Position numbers and translations under genes: made by a program. A stretch of 60,495 nt of DNA, taken from assembly GCF_002760655.1 (NCBI RefSeq), contig NZ_PDOC01000026.1:1-60495 (forward strand). The letters are read 5' to 3'. This DNA is from Massilia eurypsychrophila (GTDB taxonomy: Bacteria; Pseudomonadota; Gammaproteobacteria; Burkholderiales; Burkholderiaceae_D). Each line of letters opens with the position of its first letter. Positions within the stretch are counted from its first letter, which is position 1. The notes under the pieces were generated by a model. That model did no database searches. It was not told where the DNA came from and was given only the letters and a program-made list of their open reading frames with translations. Of this stretch, positions 42,064 to 51,300 are shown piece by piece.

Positions 42064-43448
42064 TGAAACTGCGCATCCCGAATACCTTCGTTCTGCTGTT
42101 TTTGATCCTGGCAATGATCGCCCTGTCGACCTGGTTCGTGCCGGGCGGCCAGTACGATACCGTGCTGGTCGACGGCAAGCCGCGCATCCAGCCCGACTCG
42201 TTCCACTACGTCGCCAGCAATCCGCAAGGCTTCGTCGCGCTGATGCTCGCGCCCATCAAGGGCTTCGTCGCGGCGGCCGAAATCATCGGCTTCGTGCTGA
42301 TCGTCGGCGGCGCCTTTGCGGTCATGCAGCGCACCAACGCAATCGATTCGATGATCAAGACGGTGGCCAAGGCGCACGGCACGTCGCCGTTCGTGCGGGC
42401 GATGATGATCCCGGTGTTCGTCACCATGTTCTCGCTCGGCGGCGCCACCTTCGGCATGAGCGAGGAGTGCATCCCGTTCATCCTGATCTTCGTGCCGCTC
42501 GCGCTGGCGCTCGGCTACGACTCGATCGTCGGCGTGGCGATTCCCTTCCTCAGCGCGCAGGTCGGCTTTGCCGCCGCTTTTCTCAATCCCTTCAACGTCG
42601 GCGTGGCGCAAGGGATCGCCGGCGTCGAACTGTTTTCCGGCGTCGGCTACCGCATGATCGTCTGGTTCATCGCCAACGGCGTCACCATCGCTTTCCTGAT
42701 GTGGTACGCCGCGCGCATCAAGCGCAATCCGGCCTTGAGCCCGACCTTCGAACTCGATACGGTGCTGCGCAAGGAAAAGACCATGAGCCTGGCCGACTTT
42801 GCCGGCATGACGCGCCGCCATGGCGCGGTGCTGTGGCTGTTCCTCGGCTTCATGGGCGCGATGGTCTACGGCGTGGTGCGCCACGAGTGGAGCGTGGGCG
42901 AGATTTCGGCGCTGTTCCTGGTGATGGCGATCGTCGTCGGCGTGGTCGGACAACTCGACAGCGACCAGTTCGTCGACGCCTTCATCACCGGCGCCAAGGA
43001 CCTGGTGACGACCGCGCTGGTGATTGCGCTGGCGCGCGGCACGATGATATTGGCGAAGGACGCCAACATCATCGACACCATGCTGCACGCGCTGACGCCG
43101 CTGGTGCAGTCGTCCAGCCCGATCTTCGCGGCGCAGAAGATGTTCCTGATCCAGACGGTGATCAACTTCTTCATCCACTCCGGCACCGGCCAGGCCGCGC
43201 TGACGATGCCGATCATGGCGCCGCTGGCCGACCTGGTGGGCGTGACGCGCCAGACCGCGATCCTGGCGTTCCAGTTCGGCGAATTCACCTTGCCGATGAT
43301 TCCGACGTCGGGCGTGACCGTCGGCGTGCTGGCCCTGGCGCGCATTCCGTGGCTGACCTGGGCCAAGTGGATGATCCCGCTGCAGCTGATGTACTTCGTG
43401 CTGGCGCTGCTGCTGCTGATTCCACCCTGCCTGATGAACTGGCAGTAG
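42060..43448 (+). CDS. YfcC/DcuC-type permease
   Basis: A 462-residue inner-membrane permease of the YfcC (C4-dicarboxylate/arginine-type, DcuC-like) family with about 12 transmembrane segments. It opens RIPNTFVLLFLILAMIALST, with TWFVPGGQYDT, GGATFGMSEECIPF near 130, FLNPFNVGVAQGIAG near 178, and HSGTGQAALTMPIMAPLAD near 378 as family motifs. ATG at 42060 overlaps the hydrolase stop. Members are proposed to carry dicarboxylates, amino acids or dipeptides. Coupling to a deacylase-like enzyme suggests uptake of its substrate. Confidence 0.9.
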   Translation: MMKLRIPNTFVLLFLILAMIALSTWFVPGGQYDTVLVDGKPRIQPDSFHYVASNPQGFVALMLAPIKGFVAAAEIIGFVLIVGGAFAVMQRTNAIDSMIKTVAKAHGTSPFVRAMMIPVFVTMFSLGGATFGMSEECIPFILIFVPLALALGYDSIVGVAIPFLSAQVGFAAAFLNPFNVGVAQGIAGVELFSGVGYRMIVWFIANGVTIAFLMWYAARIKRNPALSPTFELDTVLRKEKTMSLADFAGMTRRHGAVLWLFLGFMGAMVYGVVRHEWSVGEISALFLVMAIVVGVVGQLDSDQFVDAFITGAKDLVTTALVIALARGTMILAKDANIIDTMLHALTPLVQSSSPIFAAQKMFLIQTVINFFIHSGTGQAALTMPIMAPLADLVGVTRQTAILAFQFGEFTLPMIPTSGVTVGVLALARIPWLTWAKWMIPLQLMYFVLALLLLIPPCLMNWQ

Positions 43449-43454
43449 ACAGGA

Positions 43455-44582
43455 TTACTTGGTCACCGCCAGCAAGGTGCGGTGGCCGCCCTTGAAGGTG
43501 TACAAGGTCAGCGTGCCGTCGCGGATGTCGCCGAACTTGTCGAACGCGACCGGGCCGGTGACGCCCTTGTAGCGCGACTTGGCCACCTGCGGCAGGTACT
43601 GCGCCGGCGCCGACGAACCGGCCCGCACCATCGCATCGGCCAGCACCATCACCGCGTCGTAGGCATACGGCGCGTTGATTTGCACGTCGATGCCGAAGCG
43701 CTTCTTGTAGGCCGCGCGGAACGCGTCCATGCCCGCCTTCCCGCTCGGCTCGACCCCGCCCGCTTCCGCGCACACGACCTGGTCGTCGGCCATCGCGCCG
43801 CCCGACAGCTTGGCGATTTCGTCGGAGCAGATGCCGTCGCCGCCCATCATCCTCGTGTTCATGCCCAGCTGCTTCATCTGGCGCAGCATCGGCCCGGCCA
43901 CCGCGTTCATCCCGCCAAAGAACACAAGGTCCGGCTTGGCGGCCTTGATCTTGGTGAGGATCGCATTGAAGTCGGTCGACTTGTCGGTGGTGAATTCGCG
44001 CGCGACGACGCTGCCGCCTTGCGCCAGCAGCGCCTTGCCAAATTCGGTGGCCAGGCCCTGGCCGTAGGCGGTGCGGTCGTCGATGACGGCGACGCGGCGC
44101 GCATTCATGCCCTTCACCGCGTAGCGTCCCAGCGCGCTGCCAAGCTGGGTGTCGTTGGCCACTACCCGAAACGTCGTGTTGAAGCCCTGCTGGGTGTACT
44201 TCGGACTGGTGCTCGAATGCGAAATCTGCGGGATACCGGCGGTGTGGTAAATCCTCGACGCCGGGATGGTGGTGCCGGACGTCTGGTGCCCGACCACGCC
44301 GTTGACCTTCGCGTCGACCAGCTTTTGCGCCACCGTGGTGGCCTGGCGCGGCTCGCCGGCGTCGTCCTCCGGCACCAGCTCGAAGCGCACCTTCTTGCCG
44401 CCGATGGCGACAGTACGCGCATTGAGCGCTTCGATCGCCAGGCGCGCGCCGTTCTCGGTGTCTTTGCCAAAATAGGACACCGGTCCGGTGATGGCGCCGA
44501 CGTGGGCGATCTTGATCACTTCCTGGGCCGACGCGGCACCGGCGACGGATAAGGCAACTACGAATACGGCGTGCTTGTTCAT
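43455..44582 (-). CDS. Branched-chain amino-acid type ABC binding protein
   Basis: A 375-residue periplasmic binding protein of the LivJ/LivK family. Signal peptide residues 1-19 (AGAASA), then VIKIAHVGAITGPVSYFGKD, GVVGHQTSGTTIPASRIYH near 95, PQISHSSTSPKYTQQGFNTT near 118 and RRVAVIDDRTAYGQGLA near 160. AAGAGGA precedes the start. No liv permease or ATPase genes are adjacent, so it is an orphan that must use components encoded elsewhere. Its 3' end lies 6 bases from the convergent permease stop. Ligand is probably an amino acid or small amide. Confidence 0.93.
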   Translation of the reverse strand: MNKHAVFVVALSVAGAASAQEVIKIAHVGAITGPVSYFGKDTENGARLAIEALNARTVAIGGKKVRFELVPEDDAGEPRQATTVAQKLVDAKVNGVVGHQTSGTTIPASRIYHTAGIPQISHSSTSPKYTQQGFNTTFRVVANDTQLGSALGRYAVKGMNARRVAVIDDRTAYGQGLATEFGKALLAQGGSVVAREFTTDKSTDFNAILTKIKAAKPDLVFFGGMNAVAGPMLRQMKQLGMNTRMMGGDGICSDEIAKLSGGAMADDQVVCAEAGGVEPSGKAGMDAFRAAYKKRFGIDVQINAPYAYDAVMVLADAMVRAGSSAPAQYLPQVAKSRYKGVTGPVAFDKFGDIRDGTLTLYTFKGGHRTLLAVTK

Positions 44583-44763
44583 TGATCCTCTTGATTAAGT
44601 TTTTAGCTGATCCGAAAGATTTTATACGACATCGGCGCAGTGCGAATGCCGGCCCCGGCTATCCATGTTGCGAATATCCGATATCACCACCGAAATGCAG
44701 ACTTACCCGGCATAAACATTTATAGTGCGAGGTTCCGCTCTTCCCCTCTTCCTCAAAATCACT

Positions 44764-45936
44764 GTGTTCAACAAAAGTCTTCTTCCGCTGGCCCTTGGCG
44801 GCTTTGGCATCGGCATGTCCGAATTCGTCATGATGGGCATCCTGCCCGACATCGCTGCGAGCCTGCGCATCACCATTCCCCAGGCCGGCTACCTGATTTC
44901 GGCGTATGCGCTCGGTGTGGTTTTCGGCGCGCCGCTGCTCGTTGGCCTGCTGTCCAAGCGGGCGCCGCGCGGCGTGCTGATCTGGTTCATGCTGCTCGTC
45001 ACCGCGTTCAACACCATGTCGGCGTTAGCACCGAACTTCGAGCTGCTGATGATCACGCGTTTCCTTGCCGGCCTGCCGCACGGCGCCTTTTTCGGCGTCG
45101 GCGCGGTGGTGGCGATGCGGCTGGCAAGCGAAGGCAAGAGCGCGTCCGCGGTGGCGACGATGTTCGCCGGCCTGGCGTTCGCCAGCGTCCTTGGCGTGCC
45201 GTTCGGCACCTGGCTGGGCCACAACGTCAGCTGGCGCCTCGTGTTCATCATCGTCGCCGCGATAGGCCTGGCAACCATGCTGACGTTGAATAAACTGGTG
45301 CCGTACCTCGACCCGCCGCAAGGCGGCAGCTTCCGCCAGGACCTGCTTATCTTCCGCACGCCGCAGCTGTGGCTGGCAATGGCGATCACCTCGATCGGCA
45401 CCGGCGGCTTTTTTGCCTACATCAGCTACATTGCGCCGCTGCTGATCGAAGTGACGAAGTTTTCCGCCAACACGATTCCAATGGTGATGATGGTGATCGG
45501 CATCGGCATGACGACCGGCGTGCTCCTTGGCGGCAAGTTGGCGGACCGCGTGGCGCCGCTGCCGGCGCTGCTGATGCTGCTGTGTCCGATGGCGGCAGTA
45601 CTGTTGCTCAACGGCGTGATGATTGCGTCGCAGCCGGCGATGCTGATGCTGGCGTTCGCCACCGGCGCCATCGCGCTGGCGCTCGGGCCGCCGATCCAGA
45701 TGCTGCTGATGGAGCATTCGAAGGGATCGGAGATGCTCGGCTCGTCGCTGGGCCAGTCGGGCTTCAACATTGGCAACGCGCTTGGCGCCCTGCTCGGCGG
45801 CGTGCCGCTCACGCTTGGCTACTCGTACGTGGCGCCGCAATGGGTCGCCTGCGGCCTGGCATTGTGCGGGGTGGCGCTGGTGCTGCTGATGCTCGGGCTC
45901 GAAGGCAAGCAAAGGATGGCTTCGGTTCCGGCCTGA
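44764..45936 (+). CDS. MFS transporter, AraJ/DHA1-like
   Basis: A 390-residue major-facilitator protein with 12 hydrophobic segments. Early motif LALGGFGIGMSEFVMMGILP is typical of AraJ/YdhP-type efflux permeases. TM2-3 loop LLSKRAPRGVLIW is a form of MFS motif A. The GTG at 44764 (FNKSLLPLALGG) fits family N-termini; an in-frame GTG at 44725 is an alternative. Neither has a clear ribosome-binding site. Substrate unknown. Confidence 0.88.
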   Translation: MFNKSLLPLALGGFGIGMSEFVMMGILPDIAASLRITIPQAGYLISAYALGVVFGAPLLVGLLSKRAPRGVLIWFMLLVTAFNTMSALAPNFELLMITRFLAGLPHGAFFGVGAVVAMRLASEGKSASAVATMFAGLAFASVLGVPFGTWLGHNVSWRLVFIIVAAIGLATMLTLNKLVPYLDPPQGGSFRQDLLIFRTPQLWLAMAITSIGTGGFFAYISYIAPLLIEVTKFSANTIPMVMMVIGIGMTTGVLLGGKLADRVAPLPALLMLLCPMAAVLLLNGVMIASQPAMLMLAFATGAIALALGPPIQMLLMEHSKGSEMLGSSLGQSGFNIGNALGALLGGVPLTLGYSYVAPQWVACGLALCGVALVLLMLGLEGKQRMASVPA

Positions 45937-45994
45937 ATCGTCGGAGCTTTAGTAGCATCGGCATCATGACCTTCCTCGATGGGGACCTGACGCG

Positions 45995-46549
45995 ATGAAA
46001 ATGACAATCTCGACAATGCTGCCTGCCGGCTCGCTGCTGGCCTCCAACGCCTGAGCGGCTGTCGTTCCGGCGCCGGTTGCCGACCACCCCCAGCACCTGT
46101 TCAGCCCGGGCGTGGCGGCGATGATCGCGCCGCCGGCCACCACGCCGGTCGTGTTGATGGCCGCCGACCTGATTGCGCTGCTCGACAAGGCCGGCATCCA
46201 GCACGCCACGGTGATGTCGACCGCCTACATGTAGCCCCCCCAACCGCACTGTCGACGACGAATACAACAAGGTAAAGGCAAAGAACGACTGGACCGGCGC
46301 GCAGGCGGCGCTGTACCCGGACCGGCTGCGCGCATTTTGCGGCGTCAACCCGCTGCGCGACTACGCATTGAAAGAAACTGAACGGTGCGCCGCAAGCCCG
46401 ACGTTGAAGCACGGCCTCAAGCTCCACTTCGGCAACCGCGCATCGAGCTGGAAAAGCCAGAACACCTGGCCCGCATGCGCGAAGTGTTCAGCCTGGCCAA
46501 CAAGCACCGCATGGCGATCGGCGTACTGGCGGTAGCATGGCAGAGCTGA
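45995..46549 (+). pseudogene. Broken amidohydrolase-family gene
   Basis: Start at an ATG with a signal-like N-terminus, then TGA at 46052-46054, a TAG at 46232-46234 next to a run of seven C, and at least one later frameshift near 46440. The three frames together read HLFSPGVAAMIAP, LIALLDKAGIQHATVMSTAY, NRTVDDEYNKVKAKNDWTGA, YPDRLRAFCGVNPLRDYAL, LKHGLKLHFGN and IELEKPEHLARMREVFSLAN. These stretches match an amidohydrolase-2 family enzyme. Homology stops near AIGV (about 46525); the C-terminal half including later metal ligands is missing. Non-functional. Confidence 0.8.
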
Positions 46550-46751
46550 CAGTTGGCATCAAGAAAAGCCGGATCTGTTCATCAAACGTGTCTATAACCA
46601 AACGGGTCTTGACACCTGCCGAGATGTGCGTGATGACTGACTCTATCCGTGCGTCAGCGTCGCCGTCTGAGCGGGTCTGTTGAGTGAGTTGGTCGAGCTT
46701 CGCTTGCAGTCGATCGGCGTTCAGCTTGAGAATGCTGATGGTGGTGGTGCC
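46549..46751 (-). other. Coding-like fragment without start, origin unknown
   Basis: The minus strand carries an open stretch beginning right after a TAA (46752-46754), reading TISILKLNADRLQAKLDQL, then VITHISAGVKTRLVIDTFDE. It has no start codon and looks like the interior of a real protein. Composition is more AT-rich than the neighbours. I do not recognise the family. It abuts the truncated amidohydrolase, so it may be debris of the element that truncated it. Confidence 0.3.
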
Positions 46752-46783
46752 TTAGAGCGATTTAAGAGGTTCTGTTAAGCGTG

Positions 46784-49003
46784 CTAGATCAGGTTGCGCG
46801 CCACGCGGAAGCCGACGATGTCGTTACCCAGCGCCGCCGAGAACCCATTGCGCAGCGCCGAGCGCAGGTAGCGCGGGTTGTACAGCCATGAGCCGCCACG
46901 CAGAATGCGGCGCCCCTGATCGCCGCCCTCTTCCCACGCGCGGCCGGTGTTGGGCGCGCCATCGTAGTTATCGTGCACCACGTCCTGCATCCACTCCCAC
47001 ACATTGCCGTGCATGTCGTACAGCCCCCACGGATTGGGCGGGAACTCGCCGACCCGGCTAGTACCCTGCCGGTAGACGCCTTTCGGGCTGCCGTTGTAGC
47101 TGTAATTGCCGTCGTAGTTGGCCAGGTCGGTGCTGATGGTGTCGCCGAAGTAGAACGCCGTCTTGGTGCCGGCGCGGCAGGCGTACTCCCACTCCGCCTC
47201 GCTCGGAAGCCGGTACACCTGGCCGGTCATCGTGGTCAGCCAGCGCAGGTACAGCTGCGCGTCGTGCCAGCTCACCCCCACCACCGGATGGTCGTCGGCC
47301 TGCGCAAACCCCGGCGCGGCCCAGTTGAATTGTCCCTGCGGCTGCCAGTCGGTCGCCTCGACGAACTCGCGCCACTGGCGCACCGTCACCGGATAGCGTC
47401 CCATCGCGATCGGCTGCTCGATACCGACCCAGTGCTGCGGCGTCTCGCGGTCGAGCCACGGCTTTTGCGAGCCAGCCTCCATCGCCTTTTTGCGTTCGTG
47501 CTCGGGCGAGCCCATTTGGAAGCGCCCGGTCGGAATCAGCACCAGGTCGGGCCCGGTGCCGGAGCCATCTCGATAGCGGTCGCGCAGCACGCCTTCGGCG
47601 TCGGCCACCGGACTATTCGCGCTTGGCAGCAGCGCCGCCAGTTCGGCTTCGGTGCGCGCCGCGATCGCGGCGCGGGCGCGCTGCTGCTCGGCGCGATACG
47701 CAGCGGCGGCCTTGGCCTGCAATGCCTGGCGCTGCTGCTCCTCATTTTCCAGCCGCGCCTTTTCGGCGTCGGCTGCGCGCCGCTCCAGCAGTTGCAGCCG
47801 CAGCGCGTCCTTGCGTTCGCGCTTGGCGACCTCGGCCGCGGCGCGATCGGCTTTTTCTTTTTCGCGCCGTTGGCGGTCGCGGATCAGCTGCGCAGCGGCA
47901 GCGGCTTCGGCGTTAGCTTTCCGCTGGGTGTCCAGCTGCTGTTGGCGTTGTTTTTCTTCGGCGCGCTCGGCCGCCTCGCGCGCCGCTACCTCTTGCGGCG
48001 TCGGCCCCTTTGCATGCATCAGCTGGTCGAGCAGCTCGGCCACCGTGCCGGGACGCTGCGCCGGATCGAGCGCGAAGCCGTTTTGCAGCACCTTCCACTG
48101 CCAGCCAGTCAGCGCGGCCGGCTGCGACGGATGAAGCGCCGCCGTGCGCACGCCATCGAACGGCATGCGCCCTTCGACCATCTGGTAAATCATCACCGCC
48201 ACCGCATACACGTCGAGCGCGCGCGACGGCTCGCCCTGGTGGACGCCGGCCTCCGGCGCGCGGTAGCCGGCGGTGCCGGAATTGGCCGGCGCCTCCAGGC
48301 CGATGCTGCTCGCGCTCGAACGGGCGCGCGCGGCGATGCCGAAATCGAGCAGCTTGATTTCGCCTATTTGGGTGACGAACACATTGCCAGGCTTGATATC
48401 GCGGTGCACCAGGCGGTGCTTGTCCCACGCGTACTGCAACGCCTCGGCGACCGGCGCCAGCAACTGCGCCGCGCGCTCGAGCGTGATCGGGCCTTCGCGC
48501 GCCAGCAGGCTGTCGAGGTCTTCGCCTTCCAGGCATTCCATGATGATGAAGTAGCTGGCCGTGGCCGGATCCTGCGCCCACTCGTAGACGCGCACGATGT
48601 GTTCGTGCGCCAGCCGGCGCGCCTGGGTCGCTTCCTCGATCAGCAGCTTGGCGTGAGTCGGACTCATGGTCAGCTGCGGCGGCAGGATCTTGATCGCCAC
48701 GCAGGCGCTGTGACCAAGTTCGGCCTGGGTCGCCAGGTCAAGCGCCTGCCATACCTGGCCCATGCCGCCCTGGGCGATCAGCCGTTCGAGCTTGTAGCGG
48801 CGGTTTTGCGGGCCGATTTCCTGGCCCACCATCAGGCCGATCTCCGTCCCCTGGCGCACCGGCGGCGGCGCATTGATGCCTCCCGGCGGCGCGTACTCCG
48901 CGTCCAGGATGGCATTTTTGCGGCTGTCGAATTCCTGCTGGCTTAACAGGCCGTCTTCATGCAGGGCGCGCAGTTCGCGGATCTTGTCTCTTGCTGTCTG
49001 CAT
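46784..49003 (-). CDS. Ser/Thr protein kinase fused to FGE-sulfatase domain
   Basis: A 739-residue three-part protein. Residues 1-30 form a SHOCT-like helix hairpin (LHEDGLLSQQEFDSRKNAIL). Residues about 70-340 are a Hanks-type kinase: glycine loop AQGGMGQVW near 77, catalytic VHRDIKPGNVF with Asp near 202, LLDFGIAARARSS, and GTAGYRAPEAG. Residues 345-475 are a charged coiled coil. Residues 480-735 are an FGE/SUMF1-like domain (VLIPTGRFQMGSPEHER, LPSEAEWEYACRAGTK, YDMHGNVWEWMQDV, RRILRGGSWLYNPRYLRSA). No membrane segment. ATG at 49003 is chosen because it lies 8 bases after the SPFH gene stop; upstream in-frame codons overlap that gene. Last gene of a seven-gene operon; likely signalling output or effector. 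Confidence 0.9.
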   Translation of the reverse strand: MQTARDKIRELRALHEDGLLSQQEFDSRKNAILDAEYAPPGGINAPPPVRQGTEIGLMVGQEIGPQNRRYKLERLIAQGGMGQVWQALDLATQAELGHSACVAIKILPPQLTMSPTHAKLLIEEATQARRLAHEHIVRVYEWAQDPATASYFIIMECLEGEDLDSLLAREGPITLERAAQLLAPVAEALQYAWDKHRLVHRDIKPGNVFVTQIGEIKLLDFGIAARARSSASSIGLEAPANSGTAGYRAPEAGVHQGEPSRALDVYAVAVMIYQMVEGRMPFDGVRTAALHPSQPAALTGWQWKVLQNGFALDPAQRPGTVAELLDQLMHAKGPTPQEVAAREAAERAEEKQRQQQLDTQRKANAEAAAAAQLIRDRQRREKEKADRAAAEVAKRERKDALRLQLLERRAADAEKARLENEEQQRQALQAKAAAAYRAEQQRARAAIAARTEAELAALLPSANSPVADAEGVLRDRYRDGSGTGPDLVLIPTGRFQMGSPEHERKKAMEAGSQKPWLDRETPQHWVGIEQPIAMGRYPVTVRQWREFVEATDWQPQGQFNWAAPGFAQADDHPVVGVSWHDAQLYLRWLTTMTGQVYRLPSEAEWEYACRAGTKTAFYFGDTISTDLANYDGNYSYNGSPKGVYRQGTSRVGEFPPNPWGLYDMHGNVWEWMQDVVHDNYDGAPNTGRAWEEGGDQGRRILRGGSWLYNPRYLRSALRNGFSAALGNDIVGFRVARNLI

Positions 49004-49011
49004 CGTTCCCG

Positions 49012-51207
49012 TCAAGTTTGAAGGGCCGCGCCGCACTGCGCGCAAAAACGGTCGCCCGGTTGCGCCGCGTGGCCGTTGGCGCAATAGCGCACCGTCGGCG
49101 CACGCGTCGCTTGCGCCACGCCGATGCCAAGCTCCGACTGCGACGCCAGCGCCGCCTTGTTGACGTCATTTTGCAGGTTCAGCAGGTCGAGCTGGTGGCG
49201 CCGGTCCTTGTCGACCTCGGCGTCGCGGCGCGCGCGCTCCTGTTGCCCGTGTTCCTGCGCCATGCGCGCGGCGTCCTGCGCGCTGACGCTGTTGGTCGCG
49301 CTCACCACGCCGGCCAGCGCGGACAGCTGCTGCGGGCTCATGCCGGCATGCACCTGGGTTTTCATGTAGTCGGCCAGCGCCGCCGCATTGGGCGCCGCCG
49401 CCAGCGCCACCTTGGCCGTGTCGCTCATGGCGCCGATCGTCTCCACGCGGGCGATTTCGATGCGCGCCATGTCGGCCTGATGGGCCAGGTGGGCGAACTT
49501 CTCGTCGCGCTCCAGTTCCAGGCGCCGCAAGTCCTGCTGCCATTCGGCTTCCTGCGCCTGGCGCTTGTGGTTGTGGCGCGCGTCTTCCGCTTCCAGCGCC
49601 AGTTGCTGCGCCTGGCGCGACGCAACGCCGTCGGCGTCGATGGTACGCAGCAGTTTTTCGTACTGGGCGATGGATTCGGCCTGGGCGCCTTCGCGCCGCA
49701 TCGCTTCGAGCTTCTGGTTCGCTTCTTCCGCCAGCAGCGAGCCGCCGCGCAGCAGCTCGCGCTGGCGTTCCAGCGCGACCTGGTCTTCCCACTCCTGCAT
49801 CCGCTCGGCTTCGCGCTTGTGCGCGGCATTGACCAGCGCGAGCGCCTGCCATTTGTTGGTGTGCTGTTCCGCTTCGATGTCCGACTGGCGCTTGGCGGCT
49901 GCCTGGCCGACGCCGTGCAGGCGCGCCAGCTCGGCGCGCTTGCGCGTCTCGTCTTCTATCAGCATCGCCTGGGCGACCTTGTTGGCGATCTGCTGCTGCA
50001 GCAGCTGGTGCGAAAAATGCTGCTGCGCCAGCTGGCGCGCTTCGGCCGACTGCTGCTGCGAGATTTCCAGTTCGGTGCGCATGCGGATCTGGGCGATGTG
50101 GCGCAGGTGCGCCCATTCGGCCGACTCGTCGCCGCGCGCCGCATTCTTCTTGGCCAGCTCGTGTTCTAGTTCGGCCAGCACGTCGCCGGCGCCGCGTTCG
50201 AGCGCTTCCTTGCGGTTCTTCGAATCGACGATGCGTCCGTACAAATCGATTTCGCGCGCGCGGATAGCTTGCACGCGCTCCGAACTTTGCAACGACAGTT
50301 CGGCACGTTCGATCGTCTCGTCGTGGCGCAGTTCGGCCTGGCGGTAGCGGATGCGCCCTTCCTGCTCCTCTCGGCGCATGCGCTGCCACTCGGCGTCGTC
50401 GTACAGCTGGTCGAGCTGCTTGGCGTGTTCAAGCTGCACGTTGCGCTGGTCGGCCACCAGCCACAGCGTGCCGATGCGCTCGCGGTGCTCGTCGAATTTT
50501 TCATGGCGCAGCCTTAGCGTGTCGACCTGCTCGACCGCCAGGCCGTACTGGGCCAGGCGCATCTTCAGTGCGCCCTGCAGGCGTTCGTCGAGCTGTGCAC
50601 GCAGTTCCGGATTGCGCGCCATGTCGCGCAGCGACTGACCGGCGACGAATTCGGCGGCCAGCTGGCGCACCGACGGCGCCAGCAGCTCGCGCAGGTGCTC
50701 GGTGGTGACGGTGCCCGGCAAGGTCATGAAGTGGCGCGCAAAGGCCGGCACCTGCTCGATGCGCACGTTGACGGTGAAGCCGGCCGAAATAGTCAGGTGT
50801 TCGGCCGTTTGCAGGTCGTCGAACTCGAACTGCACCGGCAGCGCGGCGCTGCGGGTGATCAGGATTTCGGCGTGCTGGTTGCGCAGCAGGTGATTGAGGC
50901 GCCAGAAAAATCCTTCGATCTCGTATTCGCCCTGCGGCACCTCGGTCGCCTTGTCGCCTTGAAGGATATACGCGCGGGTGGTGGCCGGCACGCGCAGCGT
51001 CTTGACGAACAGGCCGGAGAGCTGGCGCACGCCGAAGAACACCGCGAACTCGTTGGGAGCGGGAATCCAGCGGTTCTCGCGCAGCACCGGTTCGTTGCGC
51101 GGGGCGCCGAGCGTCAGGCCGCACTGGGCGCAGTAACCCGATTCGTCGGCATTCTTGTGCTCACAGCGCGGGCATGTGACGCCGCCAAATCCAAACATCT
51201 GGAACAT
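49012..51207 (-). CDS. SPFH/Band-7 coiled-coil protein with two zinc ribbons
   Basis: A 731-residue protein. A zinc ribbon opens it (Cys12, Cys15, Cys26, Cys29). An SPFH/Band-7-like domain spans about residues 40-260 (ENRWIPAPNEFAVFFGVRQL, RNQHAEILITRSAALPVQFE, ALKMRLAQYGLAVEQVDTLR). Residues 260-640 are a long, highly charged coiled coil. A second zinc ribbon closes it (Cys709, Cys722, Cys725, with His713 nearby). No transmembrane segment. SPFH proteins assemble into large rings or membrane-associated scaffolds. GGAGTTG precedes the start. It lies directly upstream of the kinase-FGE gene. I know of SPFH-zinc-ribbon proteins but not of this arrangement as a named system. Confidence 0.87.
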   Translation of the reverse strand: MFQMFGFGGVTCPRCEHKNADESGYCAQCGLTLGAPRNEPVLRENRWIPAPNEFAVFFGVRQLSGLFVKTLRVPATTRAYILQGDKATEVPQGEYEIEGFFWRLNHLLRNQHAEILITRSAALPVQFEFDDLQTAEHLTISAGFTVNVRIEQVPAFARHFMTLPGTVTTEHLRELLAPSVRQLAAEFVAGQSLRDMARNPELRAQLDERLQGALKMRLAQYGLAVEQVDTLRLRHEKFDEHRERIGTLWLVADQRNVQLEHAKQLDQLYDDAEWQRMRREEQEGRIRYRQAELRHDETIERAELSLQSSERVQAIRAREIDLYGRIVDSKNRKEALERGAGDVLAELEHELAKKNAARGDESAEWAHLRHIAQIRMRTELEISQQQSAEARQLAQQHFSHQLLQQQIANKVAQAMLIEDETRKRAELARLHGVGQAAAKRQSDIEAEQHTNKWQALALVNAAHKREAERMQEWEDQVALERQRELLRGGSLLAEEANQKLEAMRREGAQAESIAQYEKLLRTIDADGVASRQAQQLALEAEDARHNHKRQAQEAEWQQDLRRLELERDEKFAHLAHQADMARIEIARVETIGAMSDTAKVALAAAPNAAALADYMKTQVHAGMSPQQLSALAGVVSATNSVSAQDAARMAQEHGQQERARRDAEVDKDRRHQLDLLNLQNDVNKAALASQSELGIGVAQATRAPTVRYCANGHAAQPGDRFCAQCGAALQT

Positions 51208-51300
51208 ATTCCAACTCCTGGTTATTCAATCGGCACAGCTCTTGTTGGTTTTGTGCCCCCGCCTGATTCGATTCTAGCAGGGGCAGGCGCTTTACATGGT

